Below are positions 1 to 8,356 of a stretch of DNA of 64,000 nucleotides, piece by piece. Where the stretch lies: NCBI RefSeq assembly GCF_018448885.1, contig NZ_RCWB01000011.1, positions 62,001 to 126,000 on the forward strand, given 5' to 3'. The stretch's first letter is position 1. Every line of letters begins with the position of its first letter. A program made the position numbers and the translations under genes. The notes below the pieces were generated by a model. It saw only the letters and a list, made by a program, of their open reading frames with translations. It had not been told where the DNA came from and ran no database searches. This DNA comes from Photorhabdus caribbeanensis (GTDB lineage Bacteria; Pseudomonadota; Gammaproteobacteria; Enterobacterales; Enterobacteriaceae).

Positions 1-693
1 AACCAAACTGCGTTTCAAACGAGAGAAAAAACCCTCTTTAGTCGGGCGCTCTTGCTCTTTTAATATAACTGGCGGCTGTTCAGTTTTTACCTGTTCCGCT
101 GCCAATCTTGCAGTTTCCTCAGCTAAACGCTGCTGTTCCGCCTGCTCTGCCGCCAATCTTGCAGCTTCCTCAGCTAAACGCTGTTGTTCTGCCTGCTCCG
201 CCGCCAATCTTGCAGCTTCCTCAGCTAAACGTTGCTGTTCTGCCTGCTCCGCCGCCAATCTTGCAGCTTCCTCAGCTAAACGTTGCTGTTCTGCCTGCTC
301 CGCCGCCAATCTTGCAGCTTCCTCAGCTAAACGTTGCTGTTCTGCCTGCTCTGCCGCCAATCTTGCAGCTTCCTCAGCTAAACGCTGTTGTTCTGCCTGC
401 TCCGCCGCCAATCTTGCAGCTTCCTCAGCTAAACGCTGTTGTTCTGCCTGCTCCGCCGCCAATCTTGCAGCTTCCTCAGCTAAACGCTGTTGTTCTGCCT
501 GCTCCGCCGCCAATCTTGCAGCTTCCTCAGCTAAACGCTGTTGTTCTGCCTGCTCCGCCGCCAATCTTGCAGCTTCCTCAGCAACACGTTGCTGTTCTGC
601 CTGCTCCGCTGCCAATTGTTCTTCTTTTTGCTGCTCTTCCTGACGGCCACGCCCGAACCAGGAGAAAAAGCCTCTTTTTTTCTCTTTTGCCAT
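1..693 (-). CDS. ftsY: Signal recognition particle receptor FtsY (5' part; gene runs off the left edge)
   Basis: FtsY is the inner-membrane SRP receptor GTPase that docks ribosome-SRP complexes at the Sec translocon. Only the N-terminal, non-catalytic region is in the window; the NG GTPase domain lies beyond position 1. The start [20 protein letters not shown], the basic membrane-targeting motif, is typical of enterobacterial FtsY. The acidic A-domain consists of ten copies of a 17-residue Ala/Glu/Gln/Arg/Leu unit. After it the sequence returns to the conserved [10 protein letters not shown] segment that precedes the N domain. The ATG at 691-693 is chosen because it begins this conserved motif. 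Divergent orientation to rsmD is as in E. coli, but an IS605-type element now separates the two genes. Confidence 0.93.
   Translation of the reverse strand, partial: MAKEKKRGFFSWFGRGRQEEQQKEEQLAAEQAEQQRVAEEAARLAAEQAEQQRLAEEAARLAAEQAEQQRLAEEAARLAAEQAEQQRLAEEAARLAAEQAEQQRLAEEAARLAAEQAEQQRLAEEAARLAAEQAEQQRLAEEAARLAAEQAEQQRLAEEAARLAAEQAEQQRLAEEAARLAAEQAEQQRLAEETARLAAEQVKTEQPPVILKEQERPTKEGFFSRLKRSLV
101..610. repeat. 51-bp tandem repeat, ten copies, inside ftsY
   Basis: Units begin at 101, 152, 203, 254, 305, 356, 407, 458, 509 and 560, so the period is exactly 51 bp (17 codons); an eleventh partial unit starts at 611. Copies differ by only a few bases. Each encodes an Ala/Glu-rich heptad-like helix with core [17 protein letters not shown] on the minus strand. 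The period preserves frame, so copy-number change would lengthen or shorten the FtsY acidic domain without disrupting the GTPase. Array length may be strain-variable and prone to assembly collapse. Confidence 0.97.
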
Positions 694-805
694 TAGCCAC
701 TGCACTCCTCAAGGTTAAATCATGGCGTTACAACAAGGAATAATAACGAAATTAGAATCAGTCTAACATTTTCGTAATAACGCAACACATATCAATCACG
801 AATTT

Positions 806-960
806 CTTGACATCCTCCCCCACCTTCGCACTTCCTGACTCAGAAGGGGGATTCCCGTTAGTGGGTGACTGCTGATTGCTCAGTGTCCGGTTCCTGCTTC
901 AACGGGCGGCCTGACCGCCCCCTCCCTCCACAGGCAAGCACGGCATGCCCTGCCGCTAAA
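806..960 (-). ncRNA. Putative omega/reRNA of the IS605-type element
   Basis: In IS605 elements the guide RNA for TnpB is made from the 3' end of tnpB and the element right end, with the guide supplied by flanking DNA. Here the region downstream of the intact tnpB contains the right-end structure and ends at 806; the adjacent guide would read from 805 downward on the minus strand. This is inferred from family behaviour; the RNA ends cannot be fixed from sequence alone. Confidence 0.35.
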
Positions 961-2090
961 ATATTACGGGCGCCGTTGACATCGGCGTTCGCGGTATATC
1001 CGCATACCTGACAGGCGAATTGGCTTTGTGACCGGCGGTTTTCTTTCGCTATATAACCACAGCAGGAGCACCGCTGGCTGGTATAGGCCGGCGGGACGGC
1101 TAACACCCGACCGCCACGCCAGCGTTGCTTGTACTCAAGCTGACGGCGCATTTCGTACCAGCCCTGCGCCAATATCGAACGGTTTAAGCCCGACTTCGCA
1201 CGAACATGACGCCCGGGCTGTTCGGCGGTGCCTTTTGCTGATTTCGACATATGGCTGACTTTCAAATCCTCAATGACTATCATCGCGTGGTTTTTGCTGA
1301 TTTTCGTTGTGGTTTTATGAAGGTAGTCGCGGCGAATATTACCGATATGCGCGTGCAGACGCTGAATTTTTCGTTTCTGCTTCTGCCAGTTGGCGCTGAA
1401 TTTTATTTTCCGGCTTAACTGGCGCTGGAGCCTCGCCAGTTTGCGCTGACGGGTTTTAAAACTGTTCACCGGCTCGAAAATGGTTCCGTCTGAGAGGGTG
1501 GCCAGTTTTGCCACGCCTACATCCAGCCCCACGATTGAGGTGGATGGATGCTGCGGCTCCGGGACGTCAATTTCCACCTGAAATGAGATGTACCAGTGAC
1601 CTGCCTGCTGGCTAATTGTCGCATTTTTGATTTTCCCGCTGATATCCCGTGACGGCCTGAACTTCATCCAGCCGAGACCCGCCGGGAGCTTGACGCGTCG
1701 GCTCTCAAGCCGACAATATTTTTCAAAGTTAACAAAACGGACCGAATCACGACCGTCATTTTTCCTTTTAAATACCGGGGCTTTTGCCGTCAGTTTTTTA
1801 TCAAAACAGCGCTGCCATGCGCCGTGTAAGTCTTTAAGCTTCTGCTGAAGATTATCGGTGTAGGCTGCCTGTAAGAAGGTATGCTCCGGCATGCCTTTCC
1901 AGACGGTGAGCATCCGGTTCAACTCAAAGGAGGAAGGCAACTTGCCACCCGATGCCAGAATGCGTTGCGTCTCGGCAAGCCCGTAATTCCAGACAAAACG
2001 GGCACAACCGCACAACTGCCGCAGACGCTGCGACTGTGCTACTGTGGGTCTGAGTCTGAATTTGTAGGCTTTCAGGATGAGCATGGGCAT
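858..2090 (-). CDS. tnpB: RNA-guided nuclease TnpB of an IS605-type element
   Basis: This 410-residue protein is full length for TnpB. The RuvC-like catalytic triad is visible: D190 in GLDVGVAK, E274 in VIEDLKVS and D370 in [11 protein letters not shown] four-cysteine zinc ribbon (CSCCG near 341-345, CQVCG near 360-364) sits between the second and third motif. The N-terminal [10 protein letters not shown] and FVWNYGL segments are also typical. TnpB proteins are transposon-encoded, omega-RNA-guided DNA endonucleases that help retain the element. The gene appears intact, unlike its tnpA partner, which starts divergently 52 bp away. Whether it is active cannot be judged from sequence. Confidence 0.92.
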   Translation of the reverse strand: MPMLILKAYKFRLRPTVAQSQRLRQLCGCARFVWNYGLAETQRILASGGKLPSSFELNRMLTVWKGMPEHTFLQAAYTDNLQQKLKDLHGAWQRCFDKKLTAKAPVFKRKNDGRDSVRFVNFEKYCRLESRRVKLPAGLGWMKFRPSRDISGKIKNATISQQAGHWYISFQVEIDVPEPQHPSTSIVGLDVGVAKLATLSDGTIFEPVNSFKTRQRKLARLQRQLSRKIKFSANWQKQKRKIQRLHAHIGNIRRDYLHKTTTKISKNHAMIVIEDLKVSHMSKSAKGTAEQPGRHVRAKSGLNRSILAQGWYEMRRQLEYKQRWRGGRVLAVPPAYTSQRCSCCGYIAKENRRSQSQFACQVCGYTANADVNGARNILAAGHAVLACGGRGRSGRPLKQEPDTEQSAVTH

Positions 2091-2142
2091 TCAGTATGTT
2101 GTAATTTTCCACATTATCTTACTGCCTATCTAGTTAATTTCA

Positions 2143-2547
2143 ATGCAAAAATACCAAATCAATCGTTCCAGGCACGCGGCCTTTCTTCTGCCTGTGCATC
2201 TCGTCTTTGTCACCAGATACAGGAAGAAAATACTCAGCGAACGCCATTCGCCGCCTTTAATCAGTATGCAGGTTGAAGTCTGCCATGATTTTGGCGCTTC
2301 GCTAAAAGAAAGCCACGGCGAATCTGATCACGTCTACATGCTGATCGAGTCCCCGCCGACAGTTCAGCTTTCCGTGCGGGTCAACTCACTAAAGGTAGTA
2401 ACGTCCCGGCGTCTGCGTCATAAATTTTTGGACTGGCATGGTGCATACGGAAAAGCCGTGCTTTGGTCTCGTGCCTATTTTGCCGGTTCGTGCGGTGGCG
2501 CGCCGTTGGCAGGGGTTAAACAATATATTCAGCATCAGAGTGGCTGA
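2143..2547 (+). CDS. tnpA: IS200/IS605 transposase TnpA (HUH motif mutated, probably inactive)
   Basis: This 134-residue Y1-HUH transposase carries the family landmarks HLVFVTRYRKKIL, WSRAYFAGSCGGAPL and a C-terminal VKQYIQ segment with the likely catalytic tyrosine at Y128. TnpA cuts and joins single-stranded element ends. The metal-binding HUH motif, normally HVH, reads HVY (H63-V64-Y65) because the codon is TAC rather than CAC at about 2335-2337. Losing one of the two histidines should abolish metal-dependent strand cleavage, so the element is probably immobile unless helped in trans. Length is close to the family norm. Confidence 0.85.
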   Translation: MQKYQINRSRHAAFLLPVHLVFVTRYRKKILSERHSPPLISMQVEVCHDFGASLKESHGESDHVYMLIESPPTVQLSVRVNSLKVVTSRRLRHKFLDWHGAYGKAVLWSRAYFAGSCGGAPLAGVKQYIQHQSG

Positions 2548-2669
2548 TGATTCTTCGGGCTTTTCAAGCCCGTCCCAATTCCCCTCCCGCCTTATGCCGA
2601 CAAGAGTACCCTTTGGAGGAAAAGATGGTAAATTAATGCCTGTAAGTCTTAACAATTGTTACTCAAATT

Positions 2670-3254
2670 ATGGCAAAGAAATCACAACGGCAATCGATGG
2701 GACAAATCCGCATTATTGGCGGAAAATGGCGAGGCCGAAAATTACCTGTACCGGATAGTCCCGGATTACGCCCAACGACAGATCGCGTCAGAGAAACGCT
2801 ATTTAACTGGCTAGCCCCAGTTATTCAGGAAGCACACTGCCTGGATTGTTATGCAGGAAGCGGAGCGCTTGGATTAGAGGCACTTTCTCGTTACGCAGCA
2901 CAAGTTACTCTGATTGAATATGAACGTAATATAGCCAAACAGCTTTCCGCGAATTTGGATTTGCTCAGTGCCCAAAATGCCGAGGTCATTAACGACAGTG
3001 CATTAACCCATTTATCTCAATCAGGAAAACCTTATGATGTCGTTTTCCTTGATCCTCCTTTTCGTAAAGGAATGCTTAACGAAACCATAAAATTGTTGGA
3101 AGAACAAAATTGGCTGGCAGATGAAAGCTGGATTTATGTCGAAGCGGAATCTGAATCAACGGCGATTGACGTACCTGTTAACTGGCAACTTCATCGTGAA
3201 AAAGTCGCCGGACAAGTCGCATACCGGCTCTATATCCGTTATTTACCTGCATAA
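2670..3254 (+). CDS. rsmD: 16S rRNA (guanine-966-N2)-methyltransferase RsmD
   Basis: RsmD methylates N2 of G966 in 16S rRNA of the assembled small subunit, using S-adenosylmethionine. The 194-residue protein has the N-terminal GQIRIIGGKWRGRKLP segment, a Rossmann motif I in DCYAGSGALGLEALSR (about residues 60-75) and the catalytic DPPF signature in VVFLDPPFRKG. Length and sequence match the enterobacterial family closely. The gene starts at ATG 2670, within 100 bp of the inserted element, so its native promoter region may have been altered. yhhL follows after 23 bp and is probably co-transcribed. Confidence 0.95.
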   Translation: MAKKSQRQSMGQIRIIGGKWRGRKLPVPDSPGLRPTTDRVRETLFNWLAPVIQEAHCLDCYAGSGALGLEALSRYAAQVTLIEYERNIAKQLSANLDLLSAQNAEVINDSALTHLSQSGKPYDVVFLDPPFRKGMLNETIKLLEEQNWLADESWIYVEAESESTAIDVPVNWQLHREKVAGQVAYRLYIRYLPA

Positions 3255-3277
3255 CGATTACTTTGGAGTACACACTG

Positions 3278-3559
3278 ATGTTTATTCAATTGGGCAAACT
3301 GTTAATGATCTGCGTTTGGGGATTTCTGATCTTTAACCTGATCCATCCATTTCCAAAACCATTGAAGTATTTTATGGATGTCGCCATGATTTTCATGGTG
3401 GTCATGCATGCATTTCAAATGCTGCTTCTGAAAGCCAGTCAGCCCAAAGACCAAAAACTCTCTAGCCTGATGCAAACCAAGATCTTCTTTTTTGGTGTCT
3501 TTGAACTACTGTCAATGCAGAAAAAACAACGGCAGGAGAAAAGTCATCACCCAAAATAG
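3278..3559 (+). CDS. yhhL: DUF1145 family inner-membrane protein YhhL
   Basis: This small protein of about 93 residues has two hydrophobic segments (LLMICVWGFLIFNLI and the FMDVAMIFMVVMHAFQMLLL region) and a basic C-terminus ending in KKQRQEKSHHPK. It matches YhhL, a DUF1145 protein of unknown function found directly downstream of rsmD in enterobacteria. An in-frame TTG lies at 3263, but ATG 3278 is preferred because a TTTGGAG ribosome-binding site lies about 9 bases upstream. No function is assigned. Confidence 0.85.
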   Translation: MFIQLGKLLMICVWGFLIFNLIHPFPKPLKYFMDVAMIFMVVMHAFQMLLLKASQPKDQKLSSLMQTKIFFFGVFELLSMQKKQRQEKSHHPK

Positions 3560-3608
3560 TGGGCATGGACAGCGCACATAAGCGCCCGAAAAATATATAC
3601 AATTACTT

Positions 3609-3632
3609 GAGGAATGATTCATTTCATTCCTC
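3609..3632. terminator. Perfect inverted repeat downstream of yhhL
   Basis: A 9-bp perfect stem (GAGGAATGA / TCATTCCTC) with a TTCATT loop lies in the 281-bp gap before yhhN. No strong T tract follows, so it is a candidate terminator or mRNA-end stabiliser for rsmD-yhhL. The rest of the gap holds no recognisable gene. Confidence 0.45.
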
Positions 3633-3840
3633 TTCCCGTTATGTATTCAAAAGCTGTCACGTTTATCTGAGCATGGCTTCGTACCTCCTTTCTTTGTTGA
3701 ACAGATAAATAACCGGATCAACATTTCTTAATTCACTGCCTACTTCCGCACAGATACTTAAACCAATCACTATTATTTCAGTATATATTTTGCTAGTAAG
3801 AGAGCAGACCCCTTATCCATCACTTATTTAAGGAACGAAG

Positions 3841-4467
3841 ATGAGCTGGCCATTTATCGCAGTATTTTTTTCTGGTTGGTTGTATGTTGACGCAGCTTAC
3901 CGTGGTCCAAACTGGCAAAGATGGCTATTCAGGCCAATCACTCTGCTATTGTTATTATTGTGGGCATGGCAAGCACCTGAACTGCATATTTCAGGCTATT
4001 TAATCTGTCTTGGGTTATTGACTGCTTTAATATCAGATACTCTGCGCATGCTCCCCAGTAAGTATTCACTATTTTCTCTAAGCACATTATTCCTCTGTTA
4101 TCTGCTCTACACGATAAGCTTTGTATTACAGATGAATTTCAGTTTCTTCTTCCCATTACCATTAATTTTACTGGTTCTGGGCTCCGTTATTCTGCTGGTT
4201 ATTTGGAATAAATTGGAGGAAATGCGCTGGCTGGTTGTTGCCTCAGTCGTTATGCTCCTGATAATGGTGTGGATGGCCGGTGAACAATACTTCTCCCTTA
4301 ATACCGAGTATGGTTTCTCCCTATTGGCAGGCAGTATCTTGTTGCTACTGTCACATAGTTTCTGGTTGATTAACCATTACCGCTTCCAATTCAAATCTTC
4401 CAAAGCGATTGTGGCAACCTGTTATTTTATCGGCCATTTTTTGATTATTCGTTCTATTTATCTTTAG
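3841..4467 (+). CDS. yhhN: YhhN family (lysoplasmalogenase-like) membrane protein
   Basis: This is a 208-residue, very hydrophobic protein with about seven or eight predicted membrane spans and short loops. It corresponds to YhhN, located between yhhL and zntA as in E. coli. Eukaryotic members of the family (TMEM86B) are lysoplasmalogenases, and some bacterial members have that activity; the activity of this copy is inferred only. It is encoded alone with an AAGGA ribosome-binding site just upstream of ATG 3841. Confidence 0.85.
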   Translation: MSWPFIAVFFSGWLYVDAAYRGPNWQRWLFRPITLLLLLLWAWQAPELHISGYLICLGLLTALISDTLRMLPSKYSLFSLSTLFLCYLLYTISFVLQMNFSFFFPLPLILLVLGSVILLVIWNKLEEMRWLVVASVVMLLIMVWMAGEQYFSLNTEYGFSLLAGSILLLLSHSFWLINHYRFQFKSSKAIVATCYFIGHFLIIRSIYL

Positions 4468-4653
4468 TAACCTATCCCAATAGGCGTAATTTTTGCAGGC
4501 CGTTCTTGTGAATGAACAATGTGAAGCATTGCTTAGGTTTCACACTTCACCACACAGGACGGCAAAAAATAGCCCTATTGAGATAAGCAATAAATTGAAA
4601 ATAAATATCAGTATCCCATCACACAATTTACCAACTTATTTTTTCTTTTTTAT

Positions 4654-4685
4654 TTGACTCTGGAGTAGGCTCCAAAGTGTAGAGT
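4654..4685 (+). promoter_or_regulatory. ZntR-type promoter of zntA
   Basis: A -35 box TTGACT (4654-4659) and a -10-like TAGAGT (4680-4685) are separated by an overlong 20-bp spacer. The spacer is occupied by a near-perfect dyad, ACTCTGGAG-TAGG-CTCCAAAGT (4657-4678). This architecture is diagnostic of MerR-family regulation: ZntR bound to Zn(II), Cd(II) or Pb(II) untwists the promoter to activate zntA. It closely matches the E. coli zntA promoter layout. No zntR gene is in the window. Confidence 0.88.
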
Positions 4686-4726
4686 TTAATCATTATCTTT
4701 GAGTTAACTCTGTTCAGGGGGAGCCC

Positions 4727-7006
4727 ATGTACTCAAATACAAACAAAAATAGTGATCATCAACATAACCACCAGCATGGAAGCTGCTGCGCGACTACCAC
4801 TTGTTCAGATCAGGCTAAACAAGTTAGTGAGCATTTACATAATCATGAACATGGCAAGGCTTGCTCACATAAGCATCACCCTTCCCATGATACACAAGAG
4901 ACACCAGCACCTGAGCTTTTGGCAAGCCAACGTTTCAGTTGGATTGTTAATGGTATGGATTGTCCAAGTTGCGCCCGCAAAATTGAAACTGCGGTCAGCA
5001 AAATTCCAGAAGTGAAACAAGCCAAGGTTCTATTCGCAACAGAAAAACTGGTTGTGGATGCGGATACAGATATACGTTCAGCGGTTATTCAAGCCGTTAA
5101 TCAGGCTGGATTTACTCTACGCAATTCCGATTCAAGCCAGAAAGCAGCAAAAAGCAGCCGCTGGAAAGAGTTTGCCCCGATCATCACTCTTTCACTGATG
5201 ATGCTGATAAGTTGGGGAATCTCTCACATCAATCCTTCATTTGGCCGCATTGCCTTTATCATCACCACCGTGATTGGATTGGTGCCTATTGTCACCAAGG
5301 CTTGGCAACTCATACGATCAGGCACGCCATTCGCCATTGAAACACTGATGAGTGTTGCCGCCATCGGCGCACTGTTTATTGACGCCACCGCTGAAGCGGC
5401 AATGGTATTACTGCTGTTTATGCTTGGTGAAATGCTGGAAGCTTATGCTGCCGGTCGCGCTCGTCGAGGGGTTAGCGCATTGATGGCACTGGTGCCCGAA
5501 GAAGCATTACTGGTAAAAAATGGTGAGAAAAGAACTGTCCCAGTTTCAGACCTTCGCCCCGGCGATATCATCGAGATTGCTCCAGGCGGACGTCTACCCA
5601 CTGATGCCGAATTACTCAATTCATTCGCTAGCTTTGATGAAAGTGCGCTGACAGGCGAATCTGTTCCGGTTGAGCGAATGCAAGGAGAAAAAGTTCCGGC
5701 AGGTTGTTTGTCCGTGGATCGTGCAGTCCAAATGAAAGTGTTATCCGAACAGGGCAACAATGCCATTGACCGTATTCTGCAACTGATTGAAGAAGCCGAA
5801 GAACGCCGCGCACCGATTGAGCGTTTCATTGACCGCTTTAGCCGGATTTACACTCCGCTGATTATGCTGTTCTCTGCATTGGTTATCATTATTCCACCGG
5901 CTGTATTCAGCCAACCTTGGGAAACCTGGATCTACCGTGGCCTGACTTTGCTACTGATCGGTTGCCCTTGTGCTTTGGTAATTTCCACACCCGCCGCAAT
6001 TACCTCTGCCCTTGCAGCAGCAACCCGCCGAGGCGCCTTGATTAAAGGTGGTGCGGCGCTGGAGCAATTGGGACTCATCACCACAATCGCTTTTGATAAA
6101 ACCGGTACGCTGACCGCGGGTAAACCACAAGTCACCGATGTACAACCAGCAGAAAACATCAGCGAATCTCAGCTACTAACCCTGGCTTCCGCAGTAGAAA
6201 GCGGTTCTCACCACCCACTGGCTAAAGCCATTTTGCAATATGCAGAAAGTAAAAACGCCAATACTACCGAAGCTGAACAGCGTAAAGCGCTGGCAGGGGT
6301 GGGTGTTGAGGGTCAGTTAGACGGTAAACGTATTCTCGTCAGTACGCCCGGAAAACTGCCAGCAAACTCATTATCTGAGCATTGGAAACAAAAAATTGTT
6401 CAGTTAGAAGATGGCGGTAAAACCGTTGTTGCCGTGATGTATGATGAACAATTTACTGGCCTTATCGCGATGCAAGATACGTTACGTCAAGATGCAATTG
6501 ATGCTATCCGTTTACTGAAAGATCAAGGTATTAACTCAGTGATGTTGACGGGGGATAACCCACGTGCAGCAACGGCAATTGCAGGTCAGTTAGGAATAGA
6601 TTTCCGCGCCGGGTTAATGCCGGAAGATAAAGTCAAAGCGGTCATTGCATTGAATAAAGATCACAGCACAATGATGGTCGGTGACGGCATCAATGATGCA
6701 CCTGCAATGAAAGCTTCCAGTATCGGTGTCGCGATGGGAAGCGGTACCGATGTCGCTCTGGAAACCGCAGATGCAGCATTGACTCACAACCGTCTGACAG
6801 GTTTGTCGGAAATCATCACCCTTTCCCGCGCAACGCACAATAATATCCGCCAAAATATTGCTATCGCCCTGGGACTAAAAGGGATCTTCCTTGTCACCAG
6901 CCTATTGGGTATCACAGGCTTGTGGATGGCAGTACTGGCGGATTCTGGCGCAACCGCTCTTGTGACAGCAAATGCGGTAAGGTTATTGAGGATTAAGCTG
7001 AAATAA
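4727..7006 (+). CDS. zntA: Zn(II)/Cd(II)/Pb(II)-exporting P1B-type ATPase ZntA
   Basis: ZntA uses ATP to pump zinc, cadmium or lead out of the cytoplasm. The 759-residue protein begins with a His/Cys-rich tail (residues 1-55). A heavy-metal-associated domain with GMDCPSC (76-82) follows, then the membrane and ATPase core. Visible motifs are the CPC ion-binding site in GCPCALVIS (about 413), the phosphorylation motif DKTGTLT (about 456), the SGSHHPL nucleotide-binding loop and the hinge GDGINDAPAM. The ZntR-type promoter upstream implies induction by excess metal. It is unbroken and of normal length. Confidence 0.96.
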   Translation: MYSNTNKNSDHQHNHQHGSCCATTTCSDQAKQVSEHLHNHEHGKACSHKHHPSHDTQETPAPELLASQRFSWIVNGMDCPSCARKIETAVSKIPEVKQAKVLFATEKLVVDADTDIRSAVIQAVNQAGFTLRNSDSSQKAAKSSRWKEFAPIITLSLMMLISWGISHINPSFGRIAFIITTVIGLVPIVTKAWQLIRSGTPFAIETLMSVAAIGALFIDATAEAAMVLLLFMLGEMLEAYAAGRARRGVSALMALVPEEALLVKNGEKRTVPVSDLRPGDIIEIAPGGRLPTDAELLNSFASFDESALTGESVPVERMQGEKVPAGCLSVDRAVQMKVLSEQGNNAIDRILQLIEEAEERRAPIERFIDRFSRIYTPLIMLFSALVIIIPPAVFSQPWETWIYRGLTLLLIGCPCALVISTPAAITSALAAATRRGALIKGGAALEQLGLITTIAFDKTGTLTAGKPQVTDVQPAENISESQLLTLASAVESGSHHPLAKAILQYAESKNANTTEAEQRKALAGVGVEGQLDGKRILVSTPGKLPANSLSEHWKQKIVQLEDGGKTVVAVMYDEQFTGLIAMQDTLRQDAIDAIRLLKDQGINSVMLTGDNPRAATAIAGQLGIDFRAGLMPEDKVKAVIALNKDHSTMMVGDGINDAPAMKASSIGVAMGSGTDVALETADAALTHNRLTGLSEIITLSRATHNNIRQNIAIALGLKGIFLVTSLLGITGLWMAVLADSGATALVTANAVRLLRIKLK

Positions 7007-7028
7007 CGAAAATCGTCTCGCTATTTAA

Positions 7029-7059
7029 GGATATGAGTCTTATTTCCGGCTCATATCCT
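7029..7059. terminator. Inverted repeat between convergent zntA and tusA
   Basis: A perfect 10-bp stem (AGGATATGAG / CTCATATCCT) with an 11-base loop lies 23 bp past the zntA stop. It probably acts on zntA transcripts and perhaps in both directions; no strong T tract is seen. Confidence 0.55.
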
Positions 7060-7155
7060 GTGCCATAGCAAGATGAATTCAGTGGTGAAAACTCATTAAC
7101 GTTCGAAGGCATGGTAAAAAGCAAAACCGTTCATTTCTCAACTTGGCTGTTATAT

Positions 7156-7410
7156 TCAGAGTTGACTCTCTTTTTTCCGAACCAGATAGCGATAAGGCAT
7201 TTGTTCCGTTTCTTGCGCAACCAGTTGATGCTCCATAAAACGGCAGAAACTGGGAATATCACGTGTAGTTGCCGGATCATCAGCAAGAATTAATAACATC
7301 TGTCCTGCTTCCATATGACGCACAGTTTTCCGTACCATCATTACCGGTTCAGGACAGCGAAGCCCTTGTGTATCAAGGGTTTTGTCTGGATGAGTAAACA
7401 CATCGGGCAT
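7156..7410 (-). CDS. tusA: Sulfur-carrier protein TusA
   Basis: TusA accepts persulfide sulfur from IscS and passes it to TusBCD for 2-thiolation of tRNA wobble uridine; it also feeds molybdenum cofactor synthesis. The 84-residue protein has the family signature [18 protein letters not shown], with the sulfur-carrying Cys19 in the CPxP motif. Its place between zntA and yhhQ is the E. coli arrangement. It is convergent with zntA and divergent from yhhQ. Confidence 0.95.
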   Translation of the reverse strand: MPDVFTHPDKTLDTQGLRCPEPVMMVRKTVRHMEAGQMLLILADDPATTRDIPSFCRFMEHQLVAQETEQMPYRYLVRKKESQL

Positions 7411-7558
7411 AACTTATCTCTACAATTTCAGTCAGTCTATTAGACCGAATTATATTATAAAAAAGCCAGCAAAAATTAACTTTACATACAGACATTTTGA
7501 ATTCGCGTACAACCGACGTATCATGTGAGGCGCCGTCAGTTAAAACGGCAGATCTTTC

Positions 7559-7590
7559 ATTGGGTTCCCTCACCCCATTTTTCAAAAAGG
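7559..7590 (+). promoter_or_regulatory. Probable preQ1-I riboswitch controlling yhhQ translation
   Basis: Immediately upstream of yhhQ, a short stem TGGG (7561-7564) pairs with CCCA (7574-7577). Its 9-base loop starts TTC and is followed by an A-rich tail. Loop bases CCT (7568-7570) can pair with AGG (7588-7590), forming the H-type pseudoknot of preQ1-I aptamers and burying the Shine-Dalgarno AAAAGG that lies 7 bases before ATG 7598. preQ1-I aptamers are known to control queuosine-precursor transporter genes of the YhhQ (COG1738) family. The fit was made by eye, and the stem is one pair shorter than usual. Confidence 0.6.
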
Positions 7591-7597
7591 TACAAGA

Positions 7598-8272
7598 ATG
7601 TTTTTATCAACTACAATTACACAACAGCGTGCTACCGCTTTAATTTGGCTTTCGTTATTCCACATTCTGATTATTATTTCCAGTAATTATCTGGTGCAGC
7701 TACCCGTCTCTATTTTCGGTTTTCATACCACCTGGGGAGCCTTTACTTTTCCATTTATTTTTCTTGCAACAGATTTGACGGTTCGTATTTACGGCGCACC
7801 ACTGGCAAGGCGAATCATTACCACCGTTATGATCCCCGCATTGCTGATCTCTTATATGATTTCTGCCCTATTTTTCCAAGGAGTATGGCAAGGGATTACC
7901 GCGCTGCTTGAATTCAATCTCTTTGTTGCCCGTATTGCCTGCGCCAGCTTTATGGCTTACTTCCTCGGGCAGATACTGGATGTATACGTCTTCAATCGTC
8001 TGCGTCAGAAACGTAATTGGTGGGTCGCTCCCGCAGCGGCGATGTTCTTCGGCAACTTACTTGATACTCTTGCTTTTTTCTCTATCGCTTTCTATCGCAG
8101 TACCGATGCTTTCATGGCCGCTAACTGGATCGAGATTGGGTTAGTAGATTACTGCTTTAAGCTATTAATTTGTTTAATTTTTTTCCTGCCAGCTTACGGC
8201 ATTTTGTTGAACCTGATCCTCAAGTATTTCTTTAACTATCAAACTAACAATAGCCACATTCAAGTTCGCTGA
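7598..8272 (+). CDS. yhhQ: Queuosine-precursor transporter YhhQ
   Basis: YhhQ is the inner-membrane uptake protein for the queuosine precursors preQ0 and preQ1, used for tRNA wobble modification. The 224-residue protein has about six hydrophobic spans and the family motifs FPFIFLATDLTVRIYG and the FFGNLLDTLAFFSIAFY region. Synteny after tusA supports the call. A probable preQ1-responsive aptamer overlaps its ribosome-binding site, so translation is likely reduced when preQ1 is plentiful. Confidence 0.92.
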   Translation: MFLSTTITQQRATALIWLSLFHILIIISSNYLVQLPVSIFGFHTTWGAFTFPFIFLATDLTVRIYGAPLARRIITTVMIPALLISYMISALFFQGVWQGITALLEFNLFVARIACASFMAYFLGQILDVYVFNRLRQKRNWWVAPAAAMFFGNLLDTLAFFSIAFYRSTDAFMAANWIEIGLVDYCFKLLICLIFFLPAYGILLNLILKYFFNYQTNNSHIQVR

Positions 8273-8297
8273 TTTTTATACACCCAATCGATCGCCG

Positions 8298-8326
8298 TCT
8301 CTTAATCAGCTCTCCTGATTAAGAGA
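8298..8326. terminator. Inverted repeat between convergent yhhQ and fucR
   Basis: A perfect 12-bp stem (TCTCTTAATCAG / CTGATTAAGAGA) with a 5-base loop lies between the stops of yhhQ and fucR. It probably serves as a bidirectional terminator, although no clear T tract is present. Confidence 0.6.
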
Positions 8327-8356
8327 TTGGCAAGGCAATTAGCCTTCCACCTGGCT

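Larger units (their letters stand above)
806..2590 (-). mobile_element. IS200/IS605-family element with divergent tnpB and tnpA
   Basis: The element sits between ftsY and rsmD, genes that are normally direct divergent neighbours. The right end is to the left here: in minus orientation tnpB is followed by a run ending GGGGGAGGATGTCAAG (about 806-821), typical of IS605-type right ends. The left end lies beyond tnpA and has a perfect hairpin CGGGCTTTTCAAGCCCG (about 2559-2575). There are no terminal inverted repeats and no target duplication, as expected for this family. The outer limits are approximate, especially near 2590. Confidence 0.75.

Noticed and set aside
101..610. Regular 51-bp periodicity as a CRISPR array
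   Set aside because: Units are contiguous with no variable spacers and code in frame for the FtsY acidic domain.
108..743. Plus-strand open frame of 211 codons with Leu/Pro-rich repeats
   Set aside because: It is the antisense of the ftsY tandem array; the minus-strand frame gives the conserved FtsY start and flanking motifs.
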